In this document: one piece after another, positions 49,867 to 57,228 of the stretch
How positions within the stretch are numbered: position 1 is the first letter of the stretch
Layout: each line of letters begins with the position of its first letter
Assembly: GCA_047974805.1 (NCBI GenBank)
Contig: JBKECS010000017.1
Coordinates: forward strand, 62,001 to 126,000
Source of the DNA: JAJXUB01 sp047974805
Lineage (GTDB): Bacteria; Actinomycetota; Actinomycetes; Actinomycetales; Dermatophilaceae
Length of the DNA stretch: 64,000 nucleotides
Reading direction: 5' to 3'
The notes under the pieces: generated by a model
The model's database searches: none
What the model was told of the DNA's origin: nothing
What the model saw: only the letters and a program-made list of their open reading frames with translations
Made by a program: the position numbers and the translations under genes

Positions 49867-49872
49867 TAGTCT
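49867..49872 (+). promoter_or_regulatory. -10 box (TAGTCT) of uvrB, leaderless type
   Basis: TAGTCT ends 6 nt before the uvrB ATG, with no Shine-Dalgarno site. I do not see a canonical actinobacterial SOS box (TCGAAC...GTTCGA) just upstream. Confidence 0.5.
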
Positions 49873-49878
49873 TGACCC

Positions 49879-51981
49879 ATGCGACCCGTGACGGATCTCC
49901 AACGTCGGCTGGCGCCGTTCCAGGTGGTGTCGGACTTCGCCCCGGCCGGGGACCAGCCCCAGGCGATCGATGATCTGGCGGCCCGTATCGAGGCTGGTGA
50001 GCAGGATGTCGTGCTCCTCGGCGCCACGGGCACGGGCAAGTCGGCTACCACCGCGTGGCTGATCGAACGGCTTCAGCGCCCAACGCTGGTCATGGCGCCG
50101 AACAAGACGTTGGCGGCGCAGTTGGCCAACGAGTTTCGCGAACTCCTGCCCAACAACGCGGTGGAGTACTTCGTCAGCTACTACGACTACTACCAACCGG
50201 AGGCATACGTTCCGCAGACGGATACGTACATCGAGAAGGACTCCTCCATCAATGAGGAGGTCGAGCGGCTGCGGCACTCGGCGACCAACAGCCTGCTCAC
50301 CCGGCGGGATGTCGTCGTCGTTGCCTCGGTTTCCTGCATCTATGGCCTGGGTACACCGCAGGAATATGTCGACCGGATGGTTCCCCTGCGGGTCGGGCAG
50401 AGCCTGGACCGGGACGAGTTGCTCCGCCGCTTCGTGCATATGCAATACACCCGCAACGACCTAGCCTTTACCCGGGGCACCTTCCGGGTCCGCGGGGACA
50501 CCGTGGAAATCATCCCGGTGTATGAGGAGCTCGCCGTTCGGATCGAGTTCTTCGGCGACGAGATCGACCGGCTCTACACCCTGAATCCGCTGACCGGCGA
50601 GGTCGTTAGGGAAGAGCAGGAGATGTATGTGTTCCCGGCGTCCCACTACGTTGCCGGTCCGGAGCGGATGGACCGGGCTATCGGCGGGATCGAAGAAGAA
50701 TTGGCGACCCAACTGGCTCAATTCGAGCGGCAGGGCAAGCTGCTCGAGGCCCAGCGCTTGCGGATGCGGACGACCTACGACATCGAGATGATGCGCCAGG
50801 TCGGCTCGTGTAGTGGCATCGAAAACTATTCGATGCATATCGACGGTCGCTCACCCGGTAGCGCGCCGAATTGCCTGTTGGACTATTTTCCCGAGGATTT
50901 CCTGCTGGTCATCGACGAGTCCCACCAGACCGTTCCCCAGATCGGGGCCATGTACGAAGGCGACATGTCCCGCAAACGGACCCTGGTCGAGCACGGGTTC
51001 CGCCTGCCCTCCGCCATGGACAACCGTCCCTTGAAGTGGGAGGAATTCCTCGAACGGATCGGGCAGACGGTGTACTTGTCGGCGACGCCCGGGGCATACG
51101 AGGTGGCCAAGTCCCGCGGTGTGGTCGAACAGGTCATCCGCCCGACCGGCCTGGTCGATCCGCAGATTGTGGTCAAGCCGACCCGGGGGCAGATCGACGA
51201 TTTGCTCGAGCAGATCCGAGCGCGGGCCGAGCGCTCTGAACGCGTCCTGGTCACGACGTTGACCAAAAAGATGGCCGAAGACCTCACGGACTACTTGTTG
51301 GACAAGGGTGTGCGGGTCCGCTACCTGCACTCCGACATCGACACGCTGCGCCGCGTCGAACTGCTCCGCGAACTGCGCCTGGGCGAATTCGACGTGCTGG
51401 TCGGCATCAACCTTCTTCGGGAGGGCCTGGACCTCCCCGAGGTGTCGCTGGTGAGCATTCTCGACGCGGACAAGGAAGGCTTCTTGCGGTCGGCGCGTTC
51501 GCTCATCCAGACCATTGGGCGCGCGGCTCGGAACGTTGCCGGCGAGGTCCACATGTATGCCGACAGCCTCACCCCCTCGATGGAAGAGGCCATCGACGAG
51601 ACCCATCGTCGACGGGAGAAGCAGCTGGCCTACAACGCCGAGGCCGGTATCGACCCGCAGCCGTTGCGCAAACGCATCGCCGACATCACTGATCTGCTGG
51701 CCAGGGAAGACGCGGACACGGCGACGTTGATGGGGTCCGGCCGGGCGCAGTCCCGAGGACGGTCCCGTGGGGGACGAGGGGCGGCAGAAGCCGATATGGC
51801 GGTGGCGGCGAACCGGGCCAGCGGCATGCCGGCAAGCGATCTGGCCAACCTCATCCAGGAGTTGAGCGCCCAAATGCATCAGGCGGCGACCGATCTGCAC
51901 TTCGAACTGGCCGCCCGGCTCCGGGACGAGATCGCCGACCTGAAGAAGGAATTGCGTCAGATGTCCAGCGCTATCGGCTAG
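49879..51981 (+). CDS. uvrB: UvrABC system protein B
   Basis: Damage-verification helicase of nucleotide excision repair, 700 residues. It shows the Walker A GATGTGKSATTAWL, the beta-hairpin region SYYDYYQPEAYVP, the DEAD-like VIDESHQT and motif VI QTIGRAARN. The C-terminal UVR domain that contacts UvrC is LHFELAARLRDEIADLKKEL. Ser/Arg/Gly-rich linkers precede the UVR domain. The partner uvrA is about 5 kb downstream; uvrC is not in the window. Confidence 0.97.
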   Translation: MRPVTDLQRRLAPFQVVSDFAPAGDQPQAIDDLAARIEAGEQDVVLLGATGTGKSATTAWLIERLQRPTLVMAPNKTLAAQLANEFRELLPNNAVEYFVSYYDYYQPEAYVPQTDTYIEKDSSINEEVERLRHSATNSLLTRRDVVVVASVSCIYGLGTPQEYVDRMVPLRVGQSLDRDELLRRFVHMQYTRNDLAFTRGTFRVRGDTVEIIPVYEELAVRIEFFGDEIDRLYTLNPLTGEVVREEQEMYVFPASHYVAGPERMDRAIGGIEEELATQLAQFERQGKLLEAQRLRMRTTYDIEMMRQVGSCSGIENYSMHIDGRSPGSAPNCLLDYFPEDFLLVIDESHQTVPQIGAMYEGDMSRKRTLVEHGFRLPSAMDNRPLKWEEFLERIGQTVYLSATPGAYEVAKSRGVVEQVIRPTGLVDPQIVVKPTRGQIDDLLEQIRARAERSERVLVTTLTKKMAEDLTDYLLDKGVRVRYLHSDIDTLRRVELLRELRLGEFDVLVGINLLREGLDLPEVSLVSILDADKEGFLRSARSLIQTIGRAARNVAGEVHMYADSLTPSMEEAIDETHRRREKQLAYNAEAGIDPQPLRKRIADITDLLAREDADTATLMGSGRAQSRGRSRGGRGAAEADMAVAANRASGMPASDLANLIQELSAQMHQAATDLHFELAARLRDEIADLKKELRQMSSAIG

Positions 51982-51990
51982 CTTCTGGGC

Positions 51991-52026
51991 GTGGATAGCC
52001 CCCGCAAGCAGGCGGGAGCCATCCAC
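51991..52026. terminator. candidate terminator between uvrB and metY
   Basis: GTGGAT (51991-51996) pairs with ATCCAC (52021-52026), and CCCGC pairs with GCGGG inside an internal loop. It lies in the 111-bp convergent gap and could serve both strands. No T-run follows. Confidence 0.5.
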
Positions 52027-52092
52027 ACGACACACCGCAGGCGGCCGATCGTCGAGCCCGAGCGCGACGGTCAGCGCCCCTTCATCGGGGCC

Positions 52093-53442
52093 TCAGACGT
52101 GGCCGGGGGTGGCAACCTCGGGGTTGGCGACGTCGCCCCCCGACGCTGCGGCAAATCCCTGCTCGAGGTCGGCGAGGATGTCGTCGATGTGCTCCAGGCC
52201 GACCGCGAGCCGGACAAGCCCCGGGGTGACACCACTGGCCCGCTGCTCGTCCTCGGTGAGCTGGCTGTGCGTGGTCGACGCCGGGTGGATGACCAATGAA
52301 CGGACATCGCCTATGTTGGCGACGTGAGAGTGCAGGGTCAAGCCATCGACGAAGCGCTGGCCAGCTTCCTTGCCCCCGGCGATCTCGAAGGCCAGGACGG
52401 CGCCTGCACCATTCGGCAGGTATTTGCGGGCGAGCTGACGGTAAGGGGAGGCGTCCAAGCCGGCGTAGCGCACCTCAAGCACGTCGTCGCGTTGTTGCAG
52501 CCAGTCCGCCACCCGCTGAGCGTTCTCCACATGGCGTTGGACCCGCAGCGAGAGCGTCTCGATCCCCTGGCTGAGCAGGAACGCGTTGAACGGGCTGATC
52601 GCCGGTCCGAGGTCGCGTAGGAGCTGCACCCGAGCCTTGAGCACATAGGAGAGGTTCACCCCAAAAATGCCGTCCTTGCCCAGCGCGGTGGCATACACCA
52701 ACCCGTGGTAGCTCGGATCCGGTTCGGTGAAGCCGGGGTACTTATCGCCGTGGGCGCCGAAGTCGAAGTTCCCGGAGTCGACGATGACCCCACCAATAGC
52801 CGAGCCGTGCCCGCCCAGATACTTCGTTGCCGAATGGATGACGATGTCGGCGCCGTGTTCAATGGGCCGCAGCAGGTACGGGGTGGCAATGGTGTTGTCC
52901 ACGATGAGCGGAACGCCGGCCCCATGGGCGATTTCGGCGATGGTCTCGATATCGAGCACATCTTGCTTCGGGTTGGCCAGCGTTTCCCCGAACAACGCCT
53001 TGGTGTTCGGGCGGATTGCGGCCCGCCATGACTGCGGGTCGTCCGGATTCTCCACGAACGAGACGGTGATGCCCAGCTTCGGCAACGTGTGGGCGAAGAG
53101 GTTGTACGTGCCGCCGTAGAGGCTGGGGGAGGAGACGATGTGGTCCCCGGCCTGTGCCAGGTTGAGGATCGCCAGGGTTTCCGCCGACTGGCCGGAGGCG
53201 ACGAGCAGCGCTCCCACGCCGCCCTCCAGGGAGGCGATGCGCTGCTCGACCACGTCGGTGGTGGGATTGTTCAACCGGGTATAGATCGGCCCGAGCTCGG
53301 CCAGGCCGAACCGGGCTGCCGCCTGGTCAGCCGAGTCGAAGACGAACGAAGTGGTTTGGTAGATCGGTAGGGCTCGCGCCCCGGTGTCGCTGTCCGGCGA
53401 CTGCCCTGCATGGATCTGGCGAGTTTCGAAATGCCACGTCAT
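52093..53442 (-). CDS. metY: O-acetylhomoserine sulfhydrylase (aminocarboxypropyltransferase) MetY
   Basis: PLP enzyme of 449 residues that makes homocysteine from O-acetylhomoserine and sulfide. The Schiff-base lysine is in HSATKYLGGHGSAIGG, and IYTRLNNPTTDVVEQRIASLEGG is the Cys/Met metabolism family N-terminal signature. A THSQLTEDEQRASGVTPGLVRLAVG segment lies near the C-terminus. The start is the ATG giving MTWHFETRQIHAGQ, with AAGGA about 11 nt upstream. A SAM-IV riboswitch lies in the leader. No metX follows; the next gene is convergent. Confidence 0.96.
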   Translation of the reverse strand: MTWHFETRQIHAGQSPDSDTGARALPIYQTTSFVFDSADQAAARFGLAELGPIYTRLNNPTTDVVEQRIASLEGGVGALLVASGQSAETLAILNLAQAGDHIVSSPSLYGGTYNLFAHTLPKLGITVSFVENPDDPQSWRAAIRPNTKALFGETLANPKQDVLDIETIAEIAHGAGVPLIVDNTIATPYLLRPIEHGADIVIHSATKYLGGHGSAIGGVIVDSGNFDFGAHGDKYPGFTEPDPSYHGLVYATALGKDGIFGVNLSYVLKARVQLLRDLGPAISPFNAFLLSQGIETLSLRVQRHVENAQRVADWLQQRDDVLEVRYAGLDASPYRQLARKYLPNGAGAVLAFEIAGGKEAGQRFVDGLTLHSHVANIGDVRSLVIHPASTTHSQLTEDEQRASGVTPGLVRLAVGLEHIDDILADLEQGFAAASGGDVANPEVATPGHV

Positions 53443-53541
53443 GGTCAACACATCCTTATGCGTTCGAGGCTGATCGCTACGCCGGCCGGTTGTCGCCGGC
53501 CAGGTGATCGATCCGCGCTTGCTCATGGCCGGCCGGCCACG

Positions 53542-53630
53542 AGCCTGGTCCTCACCCGGGGCACCCCACCGCGGTTGGAGGGTTGCCGTCCAGCAAGCCG
53601 GGGCTTGATGCTGGAACTCTTGACCTGGTT
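53542..53630 (-). promoter_or_regulatory. SAM-IV riboswitch of metY
   Basis: The minus strand reads GGTCAAGAG, then a CCAGC...GCTGG hairpin whose loop holds AAGCCCCGGCTT, then CGGCAACCCTCC, then ACCGCGGTGGGGTGCCCCGGGTGAGGACC. This matches, as I remember it, the SAM-IV consensus of Actinomycetales found upstream of O-acetylhomoserine sulfhydrylase genes. GGTC/GACC closes the element and the loop CCCCGG can form a pseudoknot with the downstream CCGGGG-like arm. It sits about 100 nt before the metY ATG. SAM binding would be expected to lower metY expression. Confidence 0.87.
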
Positions 53631-53636
53631 CGGCAG

Positions 53637-53664
53637 GTTATGACCGCAGGTCGGGGCGTGTCCA
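53637..53664 (-). promoter_or_regulatory. metY promoter upstream of the SAM-IV element
   Basis: The minus strand has TGGACA (53664-53659), a 16-bp spacer and CATAAC (53642-53637). The predicted transcription start falls at about 53630, exactly where the riboswitch begins, which supports both calls. Confidence 0.5.
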
Positions 53665-53779
53665 TCATGTCCGTATGCCGGAATCACGGTGGGATGACCG
53701 CAGGCGCGATGATGACCGTCGCGCCTGCCTGGCGTTCGCCGCTGGCGGTTGCTGCGACAGGAGGAGGAGCGAGACGCAG

Positions 53780-53810
53780 TTGGCGCCACCAGCCTGGCCT
53801 GCGGCACAAT
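53780..53810 (+). promoter_or_regulatory. candidate terC promoter
   Basis: TTGGCG (53780-53785) and CACAAT (53805-53810) are 19 bp apart. Transcription would start near 53818, just before the first paired bases of the yybP-ykoY aptamer. Confidence 0.4.
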
Positions 53811-53821
53811 GGGGCAACTCC

Positions 53822-53918
53822 CTGGAGGGGAGTACCCCGGCACGAACGCCTCGTCACCACGGCGGCCCCCATGGCCGCCCGGGGCATCGGCCCACACTTG
53901 GGTGGGGGAGACCTCCGG
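53822..53918 (+). promoter_or_regulatory. yybP-ykoY (Mn2+) riboswitch of terC
   Basis: The two conserved loop segments GGGGAGTA (53827-53834) and GGGGGAGACC (53904-53913) are present, flanked by a closing helix CTGGAGG/CCTCCGG (53822-53828 with 53912-53918). This is the hallmark of the yybP-ykoY family, which senses Mn2+ and usually controls TerC/MntP-type membrane proteins, as here. Downstream, GCACC/GGTGC and the GGAAGG ribosome-binding segment (53944-53949) offer an expression platform by pairing, details not resolved. Confidence 0.87.
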
Positions 53919-53960
53919 GCACCGTGGGGTGCGCCCCGGGTCCGGAAGGTGTGATGATCG

Positions 53961-54956
53961 ATGAACGTCCCCGTCTGGGTGTGGTTGGGCACGATTGGGC
54001 TGATGTCGGCCTTTCTCATCATCGATGTGGTGATCATCGCCAGACGCCCCCATCGCCCGTCCACCAGGGAACTCTCGGTCGCCCTGGGCTTCTACATTGC
54101 GTTGGCGATCGCTTTCGGTATCGGGGTCTGGCAGGTGGCGGGCAAGCAATACGCGGGGGAGTTCTTTGCGGGCTGGTTGACCGAGTATTCACTGTCCATT
54201 GACAACCTCTTCATCTTCCTGCTCATCATGGCGAGATTCGCCGTTCCGGAGCGCCTTCAGCAGTTTGCGCTCATGGTGGGCATCATCATCGCCATCGTGC
54301 TCCGGGGCATCTTCATCGCGGTCGGGGCGGCCGCCATAAACACCCTGTCCTGGATCTTCTATCTCTTTGGCGCCTTCTTGATCTACACCGCCGTGAAGCT
54401 GGCTCGGGAGGGCCAAACTGACGATGAGGAGTACGAGGAGAACGCCTTCATGCGTGCCATGGAACAGCGCTTCTCGGCGACCCGAGAATTCGTCGGAACT
54501 CGATTGTTCACGGTCGAGCAGGGCAAGCGGCTGGCCACACCGATGTTCTTCGTCATCCTCGCTCTGGGGACCACGGACCTGCTCTTCGCTCTGGACTCCA
54601 TTCCGGCGATCTATGGGCTGACCAAGGAGCCCTACCTCGTCCTGACCGCGAACCTCTTCGCGCTCATGGGCCTGCGCCAGCTGTACTTTCTGCTCGGCGG
54701 CCTGCTCAAGCGTTTGGTCTACTTGTCGGTCGGACTCTCAGTGCTGTTGGCCTTCATCGGCGTCAAGCTCATCTTGCACGCGCTGCACGAGAACACCCTG
54801 CCGTTCATCAACGGGGGGCAACACGTCAACGTGCCCGAGATCCCCATCTCCGTGTCACTGGGCGCGATCGTGCTCATCCTTGGTGTGACCACGATCGCCA
54901 GCCTGTGGAAGTCTCGCCGTGACCGGCTGCGGGATGAGTTTGCCGCCCTGCCGTAG
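53961..54956 (+). CDS. TerC-family integral membrane protein
   Basis: A 331-residue protein with about nine membrane helices. Conserved acidic residues of the family appear in TEYSLSIDNLFIFLL and LGTTDLLFALDSIPAIYGL, which are likely metal-contacting. A charged cytoplasmic loop (REGQTDDEEYEENAF) separates the halves. Many TerC relatives under yybP-ykoY control export Mn2+ or supply it to secreted enzymes, so manganese homeostasis is the best guess rather than tellurite resistance. The riboswitch upstream supports that. Confidence 0.92.
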   Translation: MNVPVWVWLGTIGLMSAFLIIDVVIIARRPHRPSTRELSVALGFYIALAIAFGIGVWQVAGKQYAGEFFAGWLTEYSLSIDNLFIFLLIMARFAVPERLQQFALMVGIIIAIVLRGIFIAVGAAAINTLSWIFYLFGAFLIYTAVKLAREGQTDDEEYEENAFMRAMEQRFSATREFVGTRLFTVEQGKRLATPMFFVILALGTTDLLFALDSIPAIYGLTKEPYLVLTANLFALMGLRQLYFLLGGLLKRLVYLSVGLSVLLAFIGVKLILHALHENTLPFINGGQHVNVPEIPISVSLGAIVLILGVTTIASLWKSRRDRLRDEFAALP

Positions 54957-54975
54957 GCCCCGCTCAGGCCCCGGC

Positions 54976-55866
54976 CTAGGCGACGGCCTCGGTCGGATCG
55001 GCCCGATCGTCGGCCCGGCGCATGCCGAGAACAATGGCCGAGGCGGCGACGACGAGGGCCATGCCGGCCAGTTGCCAGGGGCCGAGCCGCTGGCCGAGGA
55101 CGACCAAGCCGGCGAGTGCCGCGACCGCTGGTTCAAGGGATAGCAGGATGCCGAACACCCGGGCAGACAGTGTGCGTAACGCCAGCAGCTCCAAGGAGTA
55201 GGGCAGCACTGAGGACAGCACCGCAATACCCAACCCGAGCATGATCTCGCGGCCGGTCCAGTTCGGCATGGTTCGAACGCCCACGGGCAGCACAACGATG
55301 GTGGCCACGACCATGGCCCAGGCCAGCCCGTCGAGCCGTGGAAATGCTGCGCCGGTGCGTCCGCTGAGGACGACGTAGGCCGCCCAGAACGCTCCGGCCG
55401 CTAACGCCAGCACCAGCCCGGTCCAGTTGAGGTCGGCCAACGGGAGAGTCGCGGCTTGCGACGTCAGCGCCACACCGACCGCGGCGGCCAGGACGGCCAC
55501 GAGATCGCCGATCTTCCGGGACAGGGCAGCAGCCAGGGTGAGCGGTCCGATGAACTCGATGGTCACCGCGACGCCGATAGGCAGGTGGGCCAGGGCACCG
55601 TAAAACGTCAGGTTCATCACGCCGAGCGCCACCCCGAATGCCGCCACGGTCAGCCAGGCGTACCGGGGATAGCCACGCCACCGTGGACGCAACAGGAGGA
55701 GGAGCATGACGGTGGCAAACCCCAGCCGCATGAGGACGGCTCCACCAGGGCCGATGCGCGGGATGAGGGTTGCGGCAAGGGCGCCGCCCCATTGCACCGA
55801 GACCACGCCGCCAAGGACGAGGAGGGGCGCGGGCACGGCATACCGATGGGGGACCAACCCAGGCAT
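54976..55866 (-). CDS. EamA/RhtA-type exporter
   Basis: A 296-residue protein with about ten helices in two EamA repeats (GPGGAVLMRLGFATVMLLLL in the first, SLEPAVAALAGLVVLGQRLG in the second), typical of drug/metabolite and amino-acid exporters such as RhtA. The substrate is unknown. The ATG at 55866 avoids overlapping the upstream metallo-hydrolase gene; an earlier in-frame ATG would add a nonconserved stretch. Convergent with terC. Confidence 0.85.
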   Translation of the reverse strand: MPGLVPHRYAVPAPLLVLGGVVSVQWGGALAATLIPRIGPGGAVLMRLGFATVMLLLLLRPRWRGYPRYAWLTVAAFGVALGVMNLTFYGALAHLPIGVAVTIEFIGPLTLAAALSRKIGDLVAVLAAAVGVALTSQAATLPLADLNWTGLVLALAAGAFWAAYVVLSGRTGAAFPRLDGLAWAMVVATIVVLPVGVRTMPNWTGREIMLGLGIAVLSSVLPYSLELLALRTLSARVFGILLSLEPAVAALAGLVVLGQRLGPWQLAGMALVVAASAIVLGMRRADDRADPTEAVA

Positions 55867-55913
55867 TGTCTGCCGGCTCCCAACGGGATCGTTACCGGGC
55901 GGACCGGAAGCCC

Positions 55914-56573
55914 TCACCACCCGCGGTCGCGCCACTCCTGCAGGTGCGGCCGTTCGGCACCCACCGTTGTGTCCGTGCCATGCCCGGGATACACCCAGGT
56001 GTCATCGGGAAGAACATCGAAGACCCGGGCGACGACGTCGGCATACAGGGACGTAAAACTCTGGCCGGGCATGGTCGTGTTCCCCACTCCGCCGGGGAAG
56101 AGGCTGTCCCCGCTGAACAGGTGCGGATGCCCGGCCGGGTCGCGGTAGAGCAGCGCCACTGATCCGGGCGTGTGCCCGGTCAGCCGGATGACCTCCAGGG
56201 CGCTCGCTCCGAACTTGATGATGTCGCCGTGCTCCAACCGCACGTCGGCCGGTGCTGGCAGGGCATCCGCATCCGGGGCTCCGGCGTACGAGCGGGCACC
56301 CGTGGCGGTCAACACCTCGCGGAGGGCTCGGTGATGGTCCCAGTGTTGGTGGGTGGTGACCACCGAGGCGAGTCCACCCTCGCCGATGAGGTCCAAGAGC
56401 ACGGGGGCATTGTCTGCCGCATCGATGAGGAGTTGATTACCGGTGGCTCGGTCGGTGAGCACGTAGGCGTTGTTATCCATCGAGGAGACCGAGACTTTGG
56501 CGATGCGTAGGTCCGCCAGCTCCCGAACACTGGGCGGATCTCCGGCGGCGATGTTCGGTTCGTAGGTAGCCAT
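55914..56573 (-). CDS. metallo-beta-lactamase fold hydrolase
   Basis: A 219-residue glyoxalase-II-like hydrolase. Metal ligands are in TTHQHWDHHRAL (HxHxDH), LTGHTPGSVAL, SGDSLFPGGVG and YPGHGTDT. The protein probably hydrolyses a thioester such as S-lactoyl-thiol. Beside a mycothiol-type enzyme, a mycothiol conjugate is a plausible substrate, which is inference. It starts with a one-base overlap (TGATG) with the preceding gene, so the two are coupled. Confidence 0.88.
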   Translation of the reverse strand: MATYEPNIAAGDPPSVRELADLRIAKVSVSSMDNNAYVLTDRATGNQLLIDAADNAPVLLDLIGEGGLASVVTTHQHWDHHRALREVLTATGARSYAGAPDADALPAPADVRLEHGDIIKFGASALEVIRLTGHTPGSVALLYRDPAGHPHLFSGDSLFPGGVGNTTMPGQSFTSLYADVVARVFDVLPDDTWVYPGHGTDTTVGAERPHLQEWRDRGW

Positions 56574-57127
56574 CAGCGCGCCAGACCTCGTGCCAGGAAT
56601 CCGAGCTCGGCCGAGCGCGCGGCCGGCGTCAACCGATCGACCTCGTCGTGGAGGAAGGCATCGAGGAGTTCAGGCTCTAGATCATCGAAGGTGAAGCCAG
56701 CGGCAAGGTCGATGTGGTGATAGGCGACCTCGCGCAGCCGCATCCGAGGCAGGTCGCCGAGCCGGAAGACGAGTCCGGCAGGCGTCCGGTGGACCGGGGA
56801 ATCTTCCTCGGGGCCGATTGTTGCCAGCAGGCCAGATAGATCCTGCGAACTCTCGCGTAGTTCGGCAAGGATCCGTCCGGGGTCGTAGGTCGCGCCGACC
56901 TTGATGTCACCGTCCCGGGCGGCGTCATTGGAATAGACGGGCACGTCACGGCCCTCGCGGACGCCCCGGATGGCCCCGGCGAACCCCTCTGCGTTGCGGG
57001 CTAGGTGACTGAGCACGTGCGCCCGGCTCCACCCGGTGCACAGCGACGGCGTTCCCAACCCGTCAAGGCGGCCGGCGGTATCGAGCAGAAGTGCGGTATG
57101 CCGGGTCAGTAGGGCGGCCGTGTCCAT
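56573..57127 (-). CDS. maleylpyruvate isomerase family mycothiol-dependent protein
   Basis: A 184-residue DinB-like four-helix bundle. Likely metal-binding residues are in RAHVLSHLARNAEGF (His and Glu) and EVAYHHIDLAAGF. The family includes mycothiol-dependent maleylpyruvate isomerase and many thiol transferases of unknown substrate. The start ATG is supported by TACCGT ending 7 nt upstream. The upstream in-frame extension reads noncoding sequence. Confidence 0.82.
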   Translation of the reverse strand: MDTAALLTRHTALLLDTAGRLDGLGTPSLCTGWSRAHVLSHLARNAEGFAGAIRGVREGRDVPVYSNDAARDGDIKVGATYDPGRILAELRESSQDLSGLLATIGPEEDSPVHRTPAGLVFRLGDLPRMRLREVAYHHIDLAAGFTFDDLEPELLDAFLHDEVDRLTPAARSAELGFLARGLAR

Positions 57128-57134
57128 GATCGAC

Positions 57135-57140
57135 ACGGTA
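57135..57140 (-). promoter_or_regulatory. -10 box (TACCGT) of the mycothiol-type operon
   Basis: On the minus strand TACCGT ends 7 nt before the ATG at 57127, again without a Shine-Dalgarno site. It would drive the mycothiol-type gene and the coupled hydrolase gene. Confidence 0.45.
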
Positions 57141-57215
57141 CCGGCGGCAGGGTGTCGACCAGGGTCGAATTGCCGCGGATGTCCGGGTCCGGCCAGGGTT
57201 GTCACCGCTGACGCA

Positions 57216-57221
57216 TAGGCT
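57216..57221 (+). promoter_or_regulatory. -10 box (TAGGCT) of uvrA, leaderless type
   Basis: TAGGCT ends 7 nt before the uvrA GTG and supports that start. The same hexamer at the same spacing precedes rpe. Confidence 0.5.
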
Positions 57222-57228
57222 TGGCCGT

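Larger units (their letters stand above)
53443..53960. other. 518-bp divergent intergenic region with two riboswitches
   Basis: Between metY (minus) and terC (plus). It contains, from left to right: the metY leader (53443-53541), a SAM-IV aptamer (minus), a metY promoter, about 140 bp with no feature I can support apart from one copy of the GTATGCC heptamer (53672-53678), the terC promoter, a yybP-ykoY aptamer (plus), and the terC leader. No coding frame in it is convincing. Confidence 0.8.

Noticed and set aside
49800..49879. SOS box upstream of uvrB
   Set aside because: No TCGAAC...GTTCGA-like palindrome is visible.
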